DNA from: Leptospira perolatii | GTDB lineage: Bacteria; Spirochaetota; Leptospiria; Leptospirales; Leptospiraceae | DNA length: 64,000 nt | Assembly (NCBI RefSeq): GCF_002811875.1 | Contig: NZ_NPDZ01000003.1 | Span: forward strand, 186,001-250,000 | Reading direction: 5' to 3' | Part shown: positions 20,500 through 29,603 of the stretch, in pieces | Layout: each line of letters starts with the position of its first letter | How positions within the stretch are numbered: position 1 is the stretch's first letter | Notes under the pieces: model-generated | The model's input: the letters and a program-made list of their open reading frames with translations, nothing else | Databases searched by the model: none | What the model was told of the DNA's origin: nothing | Program-made: the position numbers and the translations under genes

Positions 20500-22401
20500 T
20501 TATTTTTTTAAAGGACTAATAGTAATCCCGTAGTGGGAAATTCCCTTTTCTCCTTTAAACTTAAGAAGCCTTTTCTTTGGATCAAATTTCCAAGTGCCCG
20601 CATTTACAAGGACTTCCACTTGTTTTCCATAGTGGATCTCCGGAAGAAAAATTTCGGCCTCTGGAATTTCGTTCTCTTCTCGCCGAAAAGAGTATTTGAA
20701 CAAAGACCTGTGCATATCGAATGAGATCGCTTCCGGAATTCCTTTGGTCCGAATTGGATATGGTCGAGAAAATGCTCGGACCGCCCTTCCCCCATCTGGA
20801 TTCATATCCTTTGGAGTATCGATCGAATAAATCGATAAGTCTTCTTCATTCCATCGATCACCCAAACTGTGAGTATTATCCGGAGTGTAATTCCAAAGAG
20901 TATAATGTACAAACTGCTTTTCCATAGGGACTAGCATGCGATCTAGAGCTTCTTCCAAGTGGTTATAGTCCTTGGTTAAGAAAGCTTTTCTCGCATTCAT
21001 ATCCATCGGAATTCCGGTTTCTCCAATCACTGTAGGACAATTGCCCATTTTCTTTAGAGACATTTCTTTGATCAGTCGAATCGTATCATCATATGCTTCT
21101 CTGATTTTCTTTTTACCGAAAACTGGTTGGTGTTTGAAAGTATGAACTCCGAACCAAGGAACGAATCTTTTTAAAAGCAAAATGGAGGCGTCATACCAGT
21201 GGGTTGCATTTATTACCCCTCCCGTTCCGGGTTTGGATTCCTCGTCCCATTCTAACTCTAGCTGTGTCGGATCACTCTCTATGAATATGGAAAAGCGTTT
21301 TTGGACAGTTTGAATTCTACGTTTGAATTCCTTTATGAATGGAACCATGTATTGTGGATAGAAATCCACCTGTCTTCCTCGAACTTTTGAAAAGTAATCC
21401 GCTTTCAAAAGCATGGGGGCTCCGTTCGGATCGTAATCCCAAACTCCGTGGTCTTTCCATACACAGCTTTTTCCTTTTTTCCAAAGAGGTATTCCGTTGG
21501 GATTCAATTTGACTTTGCCCAAACTGACTCCCATAAATCCGAGCATCTGTGAAACCTTTACGTGAGCAGGCCTCCCCTCCGAAAGAAACATTTCTTGGAA
21601 AGGAGATGAAGTAATTACTTTGCCGAAACCGAATCCAGAGAATTCACCTAGATTTTTTTTCCCGATCCAGCCTGGGGATGGTTCGTTTAAAGAATCGAAG
21701 CCGATTACGTTCTTGTACTTTATTAACTTTTTTGCAAGTTTACAAATCGAATCGATATAGTGATCCTGCAGGAAGTCCTGCACATTTTGTCCCTGGATCT
21801 TAGCTCTTGGTGCAAAAGTATTTCCACCAAAGAATAAAGTAAACATGGTAGCACACGCATACTTCTGGTAGTTTAAAGGCCAGGACATTCTTCGGTAATT
21901 TCTACCTTGGAAATGATGCACAATTGCAGTGTCCGAATCTCGGAGCTTGCTAATATCCATTCCGAGTTCTTCCATTGTCCAACCCGGAGCACCGTCTCCT
22001 CCGGTGAATCTAGACCAAACATCCTGGTGAGGGTCGATGAAGATGTAGAATCCTTTTTTCTCGGCTAAGGCTACCATTCTCTCCACATAGTCCAAGTACT
22101 GTTGGTCGTACTTTCCCGGGCCTTTGTGTTCGATAGCTTCCCATGTAACAATGAATCTTAAAAAGTTGAATCCCCATTTTCTAAGTCGATCCAAGTGTTC
22201 AGCGGCACTTGATTCTTCCAAAGGACGTCCCACAAAGGAGACGTTTTTGTGATCTAAAAAACTCTGAGTTTGTTCAAAGTGAGTCGTTCCGTCCGGTTGC
22301 GTCGGAACTTTTGCACTCCCGGAAAGGTTTACTCCTCTTAATTGGAGTACATAGCCTTCGCTATCATAAAAGTGACCGTTTAGCGATTCTACTTGTAACA
22401 T
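20500..22401 (-). CDS. GH5 glycoside hydrolase, glucosylceramidase/steryl-glucosidase-like
   Basis: The 633-residue enzyme has a GH5 (alpha/beta)8 fold: GVNLSGSAKVP near residues 23-33, FLRFIVTWEAIEH (80-92), IDPHQDVWSRFTGG (122-135), the acid/base site NEP (Glu240), HWYD (401-404) and the nucleophile in VIGETGIP (Glu461). The SFVGRP, DPHQDVWSRF and GAPGWT stretches recall the fungal GH5_12 enzymes (EGCrP type) that cleave glucosylceramide or steryl glucosides. A C-terminal beta-sandwich of about 80 residues follows. No signal peptide is seen, so the enzyme would act inside the cell. It starts 6 bp after the patatin gene, with GGAGA before the ATG, and the two form an operon. The substrate is inferred. 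Confidence 0.82.
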   Translation of the reverse strand: MLQVESLNGHFYDSEGYVLQLRGVNLSGSAKVPTQPDGTTHFEQTQSFLDHKNVSFVGRPLEESSAAEHLDRLRKWGFNFLRFIVTWEAIEHKGPGKYDQQYLDYVERMVALAEKKGFYIFIDPHQDVWSRFTGGDGAPGWTMEELGMDISKLRDSDTAIVHHFQGRNYRRMSWPLNYQKYACATMFTLFFGGNTFAPRAKIQGQNVQDFLQDHYIDSICKLAKKLIKYKNVIGFDSLNEPSPGWIGKKNLGEFSGFGFGKVITSSPFQEMFLSEGRPAHVKVSQMLGFMGVSLGKVKLNPNGIPLWKKGKSCVWKDHGVWDYDPNGAPMLLKADYFSKVRGRQVDFYPQYMVPFIKEFKRRIQTVQKRFSIFIESDPTQLELEWDEESKPGTGGVINATHWYDASILLLKRFVPWFGVHTFKHQPVFGKKKIREAYDDTIRLIKEMSLKKMGNCPTVIGETGIPMDMNARKAFLTKDYNHLEEALDRMLVPMEKQFVHYTLWNYTPDNTHSLGDRWNEEDLSIYSIDTPKDMNPDGGRAVRAFSRPYPIRTKGIPEAISFDMHRSLFKYSFRREENEIPEAEIFLPEIHYGKQVEVLVNAGTWKFDPKKRLLKFKGEKGISHYGITISPLKK

Positions 22402-22407
22402 ATATAA

Positions 22408-23289
22408 TTACACTTCTCCAAATTGCAATTTGGCGTCTTCGTATCCTCTACTAATCAAGTAGTCCGCCTGTACTTGAGAAAAATTTAATATACTTCCGAA
22501 TCCGAGCGAAGTCCGAGGACCAATAACTCTAATTTTGATTTCAGGCGAATCGGATCCTCCAAAGGAAAGCAAGGATCTTCGAAGGCTTTTCCTTTTGATT
22601 CTCCTTCTTCTCTCATATTGCAGATTCGCCATGATCGTTTGAAATGAGCCGATTAAGGATAACTCGAAGATTCTTTCTAATGCTTCCCTTCTGTTTCTGG
22701 GCAAACTCATGTTTACTCCACCAACAGGAGAAAGTAATACCACTACGATTTCAGTGGCTCCTCTTTCCACCGCCGGCAAGATAGGTGTGTTTGCCATAAT
22801 TCCACCGTCCCAGTGAGGTTTTCCGTCCACATACTGCCAGGGAAAAATTAAGGGGATAGCGGACGAAGCCATAACATGCTCGATATCTATGTCCTTATTT
22901 CCAAAAAAAACAAGTTCTGCATTGAGAATGTTCACAGCGGTGATAATTACGTGCATTGGATTCTTTCTTAATTTTCTAAAATCCAGCTGGGAATATAATA
23001 AATATTTTAAGGGGGTAGTATCTGCTAAAGGGGAGAATCTTCGGAATATTAGATCCAAGAAGTCATTCCAAATGGAATACTTCATCACCTTCTGAACTTC
23101 GATTGATTTCCAAAGTTCAACCACTTGTTTTGCGTCTAGTCCGCAACCCATTGCGGTGGCAGTAATCGCACCGACAGAAGTTCCACAAACGATATCCGGC
23201 TTGAAATGTATCTCTTCCAGATATTTGAGCACTCCGGCTTGGTACGCGCCTCTTGCTCCTCCTCCGGATAAAATTAAAGCTCTCTTCAT
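22408..23289 (-). CDS. Patatin-like phospholipase
   Basis: This 293-residue cytoplasmic or membrane-associated lipid acyl hydrolase has the patatin oxyanion motif GGGARG (9-14), the nucleophile elbow GTSVG (Ser38) and the DGG motif carrying the catalytic aspartate (HWDGGIMANTP). A basic C-terminal region (NLQYERRRRIKRKSLRR) may bind anionic lipid heads. The length is normal for short bacterial patatins. It is the first gene of a two-gene unit with the GH5 enzyme, which suggests that the two together break down a glycolipid. The physiological substrate is not known. Confidence 0.9.
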   Translation of the reverse strand: MKRALILSGGGARGAYQAGVLKYLEEIHFKPDIVCGTSVGAITATAMGCGLDAKQVVELWKSIEVQKVMKYSIWNDFLDLIFRRFSPLADTTPLKYLLYSQLDFRKLRKNPMHVIITAVNILNAELVFFGNKDIDIEHVMASSAIPLIFPWQYVDGKPHWDGGIMANTPILPAVERGATEIVVVLLSPVGGVNMSLPRNRREALERIFELSLIGSFQTIMANLQYERRRRIKRKSLRRSLLSFGGSDSPEIKIRVIGPRTSLGFGSILNFSQVQADYLISRGYEDAKLQFGEV

Positions 23290-23363
23290 TCGGGTGCTGA
23301 TCCGTTCGTCAGTTTTCCTTTGAAGGAGTAAATTTCAAGACGGATTATGTTAGGTGGGGGGAT

Positions 23364-23379
23364 GGTCGAAGTTACGACA
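23364..23379. repeat. Copy of the 16-bp palindromic repeat (15/16)
   Basis: GGTCGAAGTTACGACA differs from the common form only at the first base. It lies upstream of the patatin gene. Confidence 0.7.
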
Positions 23380-23456
23380 ATTTCCCAGGGAAATTCGATC
23401 GTTTCTTGAGTGTAAGAGAACGCGCAGAGGGAAGTTTGAGAGGACGAGATACGTCG

Positions 23457-23472
23457 TGTCGAAGTTACGACA
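23457..23472. repeat. Copy of the 16-bp palindromic repeat, left arm of a pair
   Basis: An exact TGTCGAAGTTACGACA. It faces the reverse-complement copy at 23522-23537 across 49 bases, so the two could form a 16-bp stem. Confidence 0.78.
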
Positions 23473-23521
23473 AAACTGGAGATAAGAGGGATTAAAACCT
23501 CCTGAGCGGCTGCTTCTTTTG

Positions 23522-23537
23522 TGTCGTAACTTCGACA
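23522..23537. repeat. Copy of the 16-bp palindromic repeat, right arm of a pair
   Basis: An exact TGTCGTAACTTCGACA, the reverse complement of the copy at 23457-23472. Confidence 0.78.
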
Positions 23538-23600
23538 CTTTCAGATGCCTGGAAGTGACCAATTCCCAGGGCTCAGTAAGGCCAGTGGTCTGATGGTATT

Positions 23601-23645
23601 GCAATAGGTCCCAAGCGGGCCCTTGCAAGCGGCTTGGGCTATTGC
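23601..23645. repeat. 14-bp stem-loop between MFS and patatin genes
   Basis: GCAATAG (23601-23607) and CCCAAGC (23610-23616) pair with GCTTGGG (23632-23638) and CTATTGC (23639-23645). The only irregularity is a two-base bulge (GT). The 15-nt loop contains the palindrome CTTGCAAG. It may be a terminator for the MFS gene on the minus strand or a structured RNA; no T-run follows on either strand. Confidence 0.55.
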
Positions 23646-23801
23646 TCAGCCACCTCACAGGTCATTAATTTGCTGCAACTATCGCTACTCACTAAACCAC
23701 CTCCTTTTCGTGTGGGCAGACCGTATTCTGTCTCATTAAAAAGTCAAGAATTCTCTGAAAATTTTTTACCGAAGCTTCGACCTTACCTGCAAGTGACAGT
23801 C

Positions 23802-25019
23802 CTAAGAAACGATTCTGACTTTTCTAGAAATGTAGAGAGCGAGTAAGTTAAATCCAACGGAACAGAAACCTACAATATCATATCTTTGGAAAGAACCATC
23901 TGGAAGAGTTACTAAGATCAGTCCGGCTAGGTTCGCTCCAAGACCGGCAGCAACATTTTGTAAACCAGTGTTCACCGACATAAAGCTCCCTCGAATTTCT
24001 GGCCTCACAGCGGAAGTGACTAAGGCAATTGCCGGGATGATTCTTCCGGAAACCAAAACCATGAATATGGTAGTTACGGCTAACGCTGTCCAGAGAGGCA
24101 CTTTTGGTAAATGAGTAATTACTACGATCGGAATGATACTTAGGAGAACAATATTGAGGAACATTCTATGCTTCCCGTAAAGGTCCGTTAGATAGCCAAT
24201 CAATCTAGAAGAAAAAAATGTACAAGCTCCTCCGAAAAGATAGATCAGCTGAACATCAGTTTTCGAGAAACCAATATTTCGCTCCATATAAACTGCTATC
24301 GAAGTTACGACAGTAAATCCTCCAAGAATCACCAGCATGAAGAAAGCAATCGCTTTGAGGTGATTCCCGTCGGAGAAAACGAATTTCAATTGAGAAAAGT
24401 CAAAGGCTCCGGTCTTGGCCTGCTTCGCTGGAATGCTTGGCAAAAATAGAAAGGCTCCTAATAATACCGGTAGTCCAACTAATACGATAAAACCGAAAGT
24501 ATGATTCCAAGAAAACTTACTGGCAATCCAAAGACCTGTCGGAACTCCGATCACAGACGCAGCAGAGAAAGCTCCCATAACCGCGCCGGTCGCCCTTCCT
24601 CTTTTATCTATCGGAAAAACGTCTCCGATGATCGAAAGCACGATTCCTCCGAGCATTCCCCCAAAGGTCCCGGCAACAATTCTAGAAACTAAAAGAAATG
24701 AAAATGAATTTGCAATAGAGCAACAAAAAGTGCCAATCATGAAACCTAAGTACAAGAAAATAGTTGCATACTTCCTGTTAAAACGATCGATAAAATTACC
24801 GCCTACTATACCCGCAATGGCTGCAGCATAAGAATAAGATGCGAAAACGATCGAAAACTGCCCAACATCGATTTGAAACTGCCTCAAAAAATAGTCTTGG
24901 AGCGGAAACAGGATCATCAAATCCATGAAGTGAGTAAACTGAATGCTAGCTAGCAACAATATTAAGAATGACTCGTTCACTTTCCCGCTGGAATCGGTTC
25001 TAACGTTTGCAGAAATCAT
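23802..25019 (-). CDS. MFS transporter, probable drug or metabolite exporter
   Basis: The 405-residue inner-membrane protein has about 12 hydrophobic helices. The major-facilitator loop 2-3 motif appears in degenerate form (GNFIDRFNRKYATI), and the fifth-helix region has the antiporter-type pattern GAVMGAFSAASVIGVPTG. This suggests a proton-driven exporter of the DHA1 kind, but the substrate is unknown. The gene contains one copy of the 16-bp repeat (24297-24312) within a transmembrane segment. It is divergent from the CoA-transferase gene, with a 139-bp shared upstream region. Confidence 0.85.
   Translation of the reverse strand: MISANVRTDSSGKVNESFLILLLASIQFTHFMDLMILFPLQDYFLRQFQIDVGQFSIVFASYSYAAAIAGIVGGNFIDRFNRKYATIFLYLGFMIGTFCCSIANSFSFLLVSRIVAGTFGGMLGGIVLSIIGDVFPIDKRGRATGAVMGAFSAASVIGVPTGLWIASKFSWNHTFGFIVLVGLPVLLGAFLFLPSIPAKQAKTGAFDFSQLKFVFSDGNHLKAIAFFMLVILGGFTVVTSIAVYMERNIGFSKTDVQLIYLFGGACTFFSSRLIGYLTDLYGKHRMFLNIVLLSIIPIVVITHLPKVPLWTALAVTTIFMVLVSGRIIPAIALVTSAVRPEIRGSFMSVNTGLQNVAAGLGANLAGLILVTLPDGSFQRYDIVGFCSVGFNLLALYISRKVRIVS
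24297..24312. repeat. 16-bp repeat copy inside the MFS gene (15/16)
   Basis: TATCGAAGTTACGACA differs at one position from the common repeat. On the coding strand it reads TVVTSIA within a transmembrane helix, so the frame is kept. Confidence 0.55.
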
Positions 25020-25158
25020 AATAAAAACCAGAGTTTGTAATCGAAACTAGAATGGGAGAATAATTCATAATTCAAAAAACTTGCCTCCAAAAATCTCCAT
25101 CAAAGCGGAATGAAAAAGTAAAACTAAACTAGAATTTGGTCTAAAAATTTATAAATAT

Positions 25159-26442
25159 ATGAAACTTACACTTACAAGCGCAGAAAAAGCAGTCTCGGTA
25201 ATTCAATCCAATCAAAGAGTATTCGTGCATAGCGTCTTTGCTTCTCCTAGGCCGCTTGTCAATGCACTCTCCCAAAGGGCTTCCGAACTAAGAAATGTAG
25301 AAATGGTTCATATCCATACGGAAGGCGATGCGCCTTACGCTGAAGAGGGCATGGAAAAAAGTTTCCATGTAAATGCGCTTTTCGTTGGGCCAAACATGAG
25401 AAAAGCCGTGGAAGAAGGTCGGGCAGATTATATTCCAGTATTCTTAAGTGAATGTCCTGCGCTCTTCCGAAAAGGAATCTTACCGATCGATGTCGCACTC
25501 ATACAAGTTTCTCCACCAGACAAGCACGGATACTGTTCTCTCGGTGTTTCCGTTGATATTGCGAAAGCTGCTGTAGACACTGCAAAAATCGTTATCGCGC
25601 AATTGAATCGACATATGCCCAGAACTCATGGGGATGGAATCATTCATATTGATCGAATTCACTCTTTTGTGGAAGGTCATGAGCCATTATTGGAAGCAGA
25701 GATTTCTAAACCTGATGAAATCGAGATGGCTATTGGCAAACATGTAGCGGCGCTAGTGGACGACGGTGCAACTTTACAAATGGGAATCGGTGCGATTCCA
25801 AACGCAGTCTTGTCCTGTCTCGGCAATCATAAAAATTTAGGCATCCATACGGAGATGTTTTCTGACGGTGCCATTCCTCTAATTGAAAGCGGAGTCATTA
25901 ACGGGTCTCAAAAGACAAACCATCCGGGAAAAACTGTTTCAGGATTTGTAATGGGCACCAAGAAACTTTATGACTTCATTGATGACAACCCTCAGGTAGT
26001 TCTTTTGGACATAGCTTATGTGAACGACACTCACGTAATCCGGAGAAACCCAAAGGTAACCGCAATTAATTCTGCAATTGAAGTAGATATTACTGGGCAA
26101 GTTTGCGCCGATTCAATTGGCTCAAGACAGTTTTCAGGTGTAGGAGGTCAGATGGATTTTATTAGAGGGGCCTCACTTTCAGAAGGAGGAAAACCAATCA
26201 TTGCGCTTCCTTCTTCCACTTCAAAAGGACTTTCCAGGATCGTTCCTATGTTAAAGCCTGCTGCCGGAGTTACGACAACCAGAGCCCACGTTCACTATAT
26301 CGTGACAGAATTCGGGGTCGCGGATCTATACGGCAAAAACCTCAGGCAGAGGGCAATGGCGCTCGTCGGAATCGCCCACCCTAATCATAGAGAATCTCTG
26401 GAAAAAGAAATCTGGCAGCGTTTCCATAAAATAGGGTCATAA
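25159..26442 (+). CDS. Acetyl-CoA hydrolase / 4-hydroxybutyrate CoA-transferase family protein
   Basis: This 427-residue cytoplasmic enzyme belongs to the Cat1/Cat2 CoA-transferase family, which moves CoA between acyl-CoA and a free acid through a glutamyl-CoA intermediate. The likely catalytic glutamate is Glu232 in HTEMFSDGAIPL. Other markers are SPPDKHGYCSLG, GIGAIPNAV (209-217), GVGGQMDFIRGA and TTRAHVHYIVTEFG near the C-terminus. The actual acid is not predictable; butyrate, 4-hydroxybutyrate, propionate and acetate are all used in the family. No ribosome site is seen before the ATG. An AT-rich TATAAATAT directly precedes it, so a very short or absent leader is possible. Confidence 0.9.
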   Translation: MKLTLTSAEKAVSVIQSNQRVFVHSVFASPRPLVNALSQRASELRNVEMVHIHTEGDAPYAEEGMEKSFHVNALFVGPNMRKAVEEGRADYIPVFLSECPALFRKGILPIDVALIQVSPPDKHGYCSLGVSVDIAKAAVDTAKIVIAQLNRHMPRTHGDGIIHIDRIHSFVEGHEPLLEAEISKPDEIEMAIGKHVAALVDDGATLQMGIGAIPNAVLSCLGNHKNLGIHTEMFSDGAIPLIESGVINGSQKTNHPGKTVSGFVMGTKKLYDFIDDNPQVVLLDIAYVNDTHVIRRNPKVTAINSAIEVDITGQVCADSIGSRQFSGVGGQMDFIRGASLSEGGKPIIALPSSTSKGLSRIVPMLKPAAGVTTTRAHVHYIVTEFGVADLYGKNLRQRAMALVGIAHPNHRESLEKEIWQRFHKIGS

Positions 26443-26508
26443 TTCTTCTATCAGTTTTGGCGGCCTCTATGATTGGGGAATGGGGGAAGGAGGAAATTCG
26501 ATCTCTTT

Positions 26509-26524
26509 TGTCGAAGTTACGACA
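26509..26524. repeat. Copy of the 16-bp palindromic repeat
   Basis: An exact TGTCGAAGTTACGACA, 66 bp after the CoA-transferase stop and 121 bp before the diguanylate cyclase start, within a 203-bp gap with no other gene. It could end transcription of the CoA-transferase gene. Confidence 0.78.
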
Positions 26525-26645
26525 TCCCTACCCCGACGAAAATTGTCTGAAAAACATTTCCGCTTCAAAACGGAAAGAATTCCCTGCCAGAGGAAACAAA
26601 CATTCAAATTCGTACTGTTTCATACGTCTATGAAAGTAATAGCAC

Positions 26646-27764
26646 ATGCCTTTTCGAGATCTTGCACAGTCCGAAGATGAAAAAACCTTCACGCATGAAA
26701 TTCTTGCATTAAGAGCACGAGACAATGGAAGGATGTTTCAGATTCTCGCAGTGGTCGCAGTCGGAGTTTGCTTTGCATTCACCGCTCAAAATATTCTAGA
26801 TCCGGGTACGCCTGAAGGAAGCTCTATTCCGTATTATCTAATTTCGGTTTATGCGGCATTTGGAATTCTCTCCTGCAGTTTATTTGTATTCCTTCGACTT
26901 TATTGCGAAAAACTACCATCCGCAACTCAGATAGTAGTTTATATCTACGCATTAATTGCCACCACTACTACCACCTCGCTCACGATCATCGACCTCGCCC
27001 ATATCCATGATTATTCCGGCTATCTGTTCGGAATGCTCGGCCTACCTCTATTCCTCCGTGCAAAGCATTGGGTATATGTGGTAATGATTATTTACAATTT
27101 TATATATTTCTTAATCGGTTATTCTTATTTTGTCGGTAAAGTCATCGGCCTTCCTGTTCTTACTCCTATCTTCGTGTTTTCGTTATCAAGTTGGTTCTCC
27201 TCTATCATCATAGAGAGAACAAGAGTAAGGGCGAATATTCTCCAACTGAAACTAGTAGAATCAAATCGGCATTTGACTGAACTCTCTTACAGAGATCCAT
27301 TAACAGGATTGCATAACCGAAGATATTTGATCGAGGCCTTATCCTCTTTGATCGCAAACGCAAGAAGATATAGATTAGAACTGTCCATCTTACTTTTGGA
27401 TGTGGATCATTTCAAAAAGACGAATGATAAGTTCGGTCACTTGGTCGGAGATGCAATTTTAGCGAAACTCGGAAGACACTTAGGAAACTTGATCCGAGAA
27501 AGTGACTTGGCGGCACGCTACGGCGGAGAAGAATTTTGTATTGTTCTTACAAGCACCCGCAAACGGGAAGCAAGCAGGGTCGCAGAAAGGATTCGGAAAT
27601 CAGTCGAACAGCACCGTTTTGAGGAAGTCCCTTGGCGAATCACCGTAAGCATCGGAGTTAGTTCATTAAAGAAATCTCAAACAATGGAAGATCTTTTGAA
27701 GACCGTGGATGAAAATCTCTACAAAGCTAAATCTAGAGGTCGGAACAAGGTTGTTTCCGTATAA
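26646..27764 (+). CDS. Membrane diguanylate cyclase (GGDEF)
   Basis: The 372-residue protein has about six transmembrane helices in residues 30-190, a short coiled linker (NILQLKLVESNRHLTELS) and a GGDEF domain (about 210-372). The active-site motif is GGEEF (293-297). The inhibitory I-site RxxD (RESD, 284-287) lies the canonical five residues before it, so the enzyme should make cyclic di-GMP and be product-inhibited. Asp252 and Asp254 in LDVDHFK fit the metal site. The membrane part is not a named sensor domain that I recognise. The stop codon abuts that of the convergent DUF5360-like gene. Confidence 0.92.
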   Translation: MPFRDLAQSEDEKTFTHEILALRARDNGRMFQILAVVAVGVCFAFTAQNILDPGTPEGSSIPYYLISVYAAFGILSCSLFVFLRLYCEKLPSATQIVVYIYALIATTTTTSLTIIDLAHIHDYSGYLFGMLGLPLFLRAKHWVYVVMIIYNFIYFLIGYSYFVGKVIGLPVLTPIFVFSLSSWFSSIIIERTRVRANILQLKLVESNRHLTELSYRDPLTGLHNRRYLIEALSSLIANARRYRLELSILLLDVDHFKKTNDKFGHLVGDAILAKLGRHLGNLIRESDLAARYGGEEFCIVLTSTRKREASRVAERIRKSVEQHRFEEVPWRITVSIGVSSLKKSQTMEDLLKTVDENLYKAKSRGRNKVVSV

Positions 27765-28169
27765 CTAAAGCCGACGGTTTCTGACAAAATAGAATAGGAA
27801 AGGAATCGGATAAATTAACAAAAAAAGATTCGGAAACCACCAAAACCAGTCAAACCATCCCTGTATCATCCAAAAAGAAATCGCCTGCAAGCCTGAAGCA
27901 GAAGTAAACGCCAAAGAAAGTATAGCGAATTGATTCTGCCTGGCATCCTTTTTTGCATGAAGGCGAAGAGCATAGATTCCTGTCGCAGAAACAAATAGAT
28001 CCAGAGGCAAAAAAGACCAGTTCCAAATCACCATTGTTGCATTCTTGTAATCCGGAAAAAGATATTCGTCTGGAATCCACCCGAAAGCTGTGATCAACCA
28101 ATACAGTATAAATCCAAAATCTACGAGGATGAAAAAGGGCTTAAGAATCTTCGGAAACTGTTCTTGCAT
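27765..28169 (-). CDS. Small four-helix membrane protein, YvaD/DUF5360-like
   Basis: The 134-residue protein has four hydrophobic helices and almost no soluble part. The segments LVDFGFILYWLITAFGW, WNWSFLPLDLFVSATG and ISFWMIQGWFDWFWWFPN recall the YvaD/DUF5360 family of unknown function; this is a memory match. It begins 7 bp after the sodium-symporter gene on the same strand, so the two may be co-transcribed. Its function is unknown. Confidence 0.65.
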   Translation of the reverse strand: MQEQFPKILKPFFILVDFGFILYWLITAFGWIPDEYLFPDYKNATMVIWNWSFLPLDLFVSATGIYALRLHAKKDARQNQFAILSLAFTSASGLQAISFWMIQGWFDWFWWFPNLFLLIYPIPFLFYFVRNRRL

Positions 28170-28176
28170 ATAAAAC

Positions 28177-29562
28177 TTAATTTTTTTCTAATTTATGAAT
28201 AGGCAAATAAGCACCGAGTAATTGCAAGAACAAACTTGCACCCAAAGCCGGAAGAGAAGCAGGTATCCATTCCGGACCTAAAATCTTGAACCATAACCAG
28301 ACTCCCATTCCGCCAAACATCGCGCCGATCGCCCCGGTAGCGTTTGCTTTTTTCCAAAATAGTGCAGCGACCAGTGGTATAAATAGTGAGACCAGGCTAA
28401 TCGAGGATGAATCGGCCACCAATTCGTAAATATTCGTTCTGCTTAGTGCCATGACTGTTGAAACTGTAGTAATAGAAACCACAGACAATCGCATGATTCT
28501 CAAAAGTGTTTCTTCACTAGGATCTTTTAAGGTGGGTCGAATCAAATTTTCTCCTAGTACAGTCGCAGGAGCCAGTATTGCTCCTGATGCAGTACTTAGA
28601 ATCGCCGAGAGAAGTGCTCCAAAGAAAAGGATTTGCACCAAGACCGAAGAATGGAGCAAGACCACTTGGGGCAAAATCATTTGATTGTCTCCGACAGCGA
28701 TGTCAGGATAAAGTTTCCTCGCCAATACTCCAGCGATTAGCGGTAAAAAGGCGATGGTCAAATACAGAAACGAACCGAGATAAGAGGAATAGACTGCAAC
28801 CCTTTCTGATTTAGAGGACATTACTCTTTGAAAAATATCTTGCTGTGGAATCGAGCCCAACCCGATCGTAATCCAAGCGGCGATATAGGCCAGAATCGAC
28901 TCCATTTTTGGCGGAGGTAAAAATCGAAAAAAGCCAGGAGGTGTTTCGGAAGCAAAATGCGTGATTCCCCCGGATTTACTTGCGAGATCCCATACTAAGA
29001 ATAATAGGCCGACTATGATCAGTATTGTTTGTGCAAAATCGGTAATTGAAATCGCCCACATCCCACCTATATAAGTATAAACTAATACAACTCCAGCTCC
29101 TGTAAGAATCCCTATATAAATATCAATCCCTAATAAGGAATTCAGTACGATCCCCATCGCTACGAGCTGCGCTGCGATCCAGCCGAAATAAGATGGAACC
29201 ATAAATAAGGCAGAGAGGAACTCCACCTTTTTGCCAAACCGATTTCTGTACAAGTCTCCGAATGTAAGAATATTCATTCTATAGAGTGGCCTTGCAAAAA
29301 AGATTCCGACCAAGAGTAGACAAAGCGCGGCACCAAAAGGATCTTCGATAACTCCCAGCACTCCCCCATCTACGAATTTGGAGGAGGCGCCCATAAGAGT
29401 TTCGGATCCGAACCAGGTCGCGAACAACGCAGACGAAGCGAGAACGAGCGGAAGTCTTCTACCCGCCAACACATAATCCTGAGAACTCCTTACAAATCTG
29501 GACGCTACAGCGCCGATAAGAATCGTTCCTAGAATATAAATAAATACGAATGTGACTAGCAC
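28177..29562 (-). CDS. Sodium:solute symporter (SSS family)
   Basis: This 461-residue inner-membrane protein has about 13 helices and the SSS pattern: SSQDYVLAGRRLPL after the first helix, ATWFGSETLMGAS in the unwound region, YIGGMWAISITDFAQTILI in the middle (sodium-site helix) and IPQQDIFQRVMSSKSERVA, the family signature. It imports a small solute with sodium; proline, pantothenate, sugars and carboxylates are all possible and I cannot choose. The DUF5360-like gene follows at once and the hybrid histidine kinase gene lies 41 bp upstream on the same strand, so regulation by that kinase is conceivable but not shown. Confidence 0.9.
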   Translation of the reverse strand: MLVTFVFIYILGTILIGAVASRFVRSSQDYVLAGRRLPLVLASSALFATWFGSETLMGASSKFVDGGVLGVIEDPFGAALCLLLVGIFFARPLYRMNILTFGDLYRNRFGKKVEFLSALFMVPSYFGWIAAQLVAMGIVLNSLLGIDIYIGILTGAGVVLVYTYIGGMWAISITDFAQTILIIVGLLFLVWDLASKSGGITHFASETPPGFFRFLPPPKMESILAYIAAWITIGLGSIPQQDIFQRVMSSKSERVAVYSSYLGSFLYLTIAFLPLIAGVLARKLYPDIAVGDNQMILPQVVLLHSSVLVQILFFGALLSAILSTASGAILAPATVLGENLIRPTLKDPSEETLLRIMRLSVVSITTVSTVMALSRTNIYELVADSSSISLVSLFIPLVAALFWKKANATGAIGAMFGGMGVWLWFKILGPEWIPASLPALGASLFLQLLGAYLPIHKLEKN

Positions 29563-29603
29563 CTTGAATTTGCTTCTCCGAATAATTTCAGATATCCTTG
29601 AAA

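Larger units (their letters stand above)
23290..23801. other. 512-bp gap rich in palindromic repeats, no convincing gene
   Basis: No frame here has both a plausible start and protein-like composition. The stretch holds three copies of the 16-bp palindromic repeat (two as a facing pair) and a separate long hairpin at 23601-23645. It separates two minus-strand genes: the MFS gene ends at 23802 and the patatin gene starts at 23289. Confidence 0.7.

Noticed and set aside
23350..23658. Open frame in the repeat-rich gap
   Set aside because: It consists largely of palindromic repeats and the long hairpin; the composition is not protein-like.
26262..26277. Near-match (14/16) to the 16-bp repeat inside the CoA-transferase gene
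   Set aside because: It encodes the conserved GVTTTRAH segment of the family, so protein conservation explains it.
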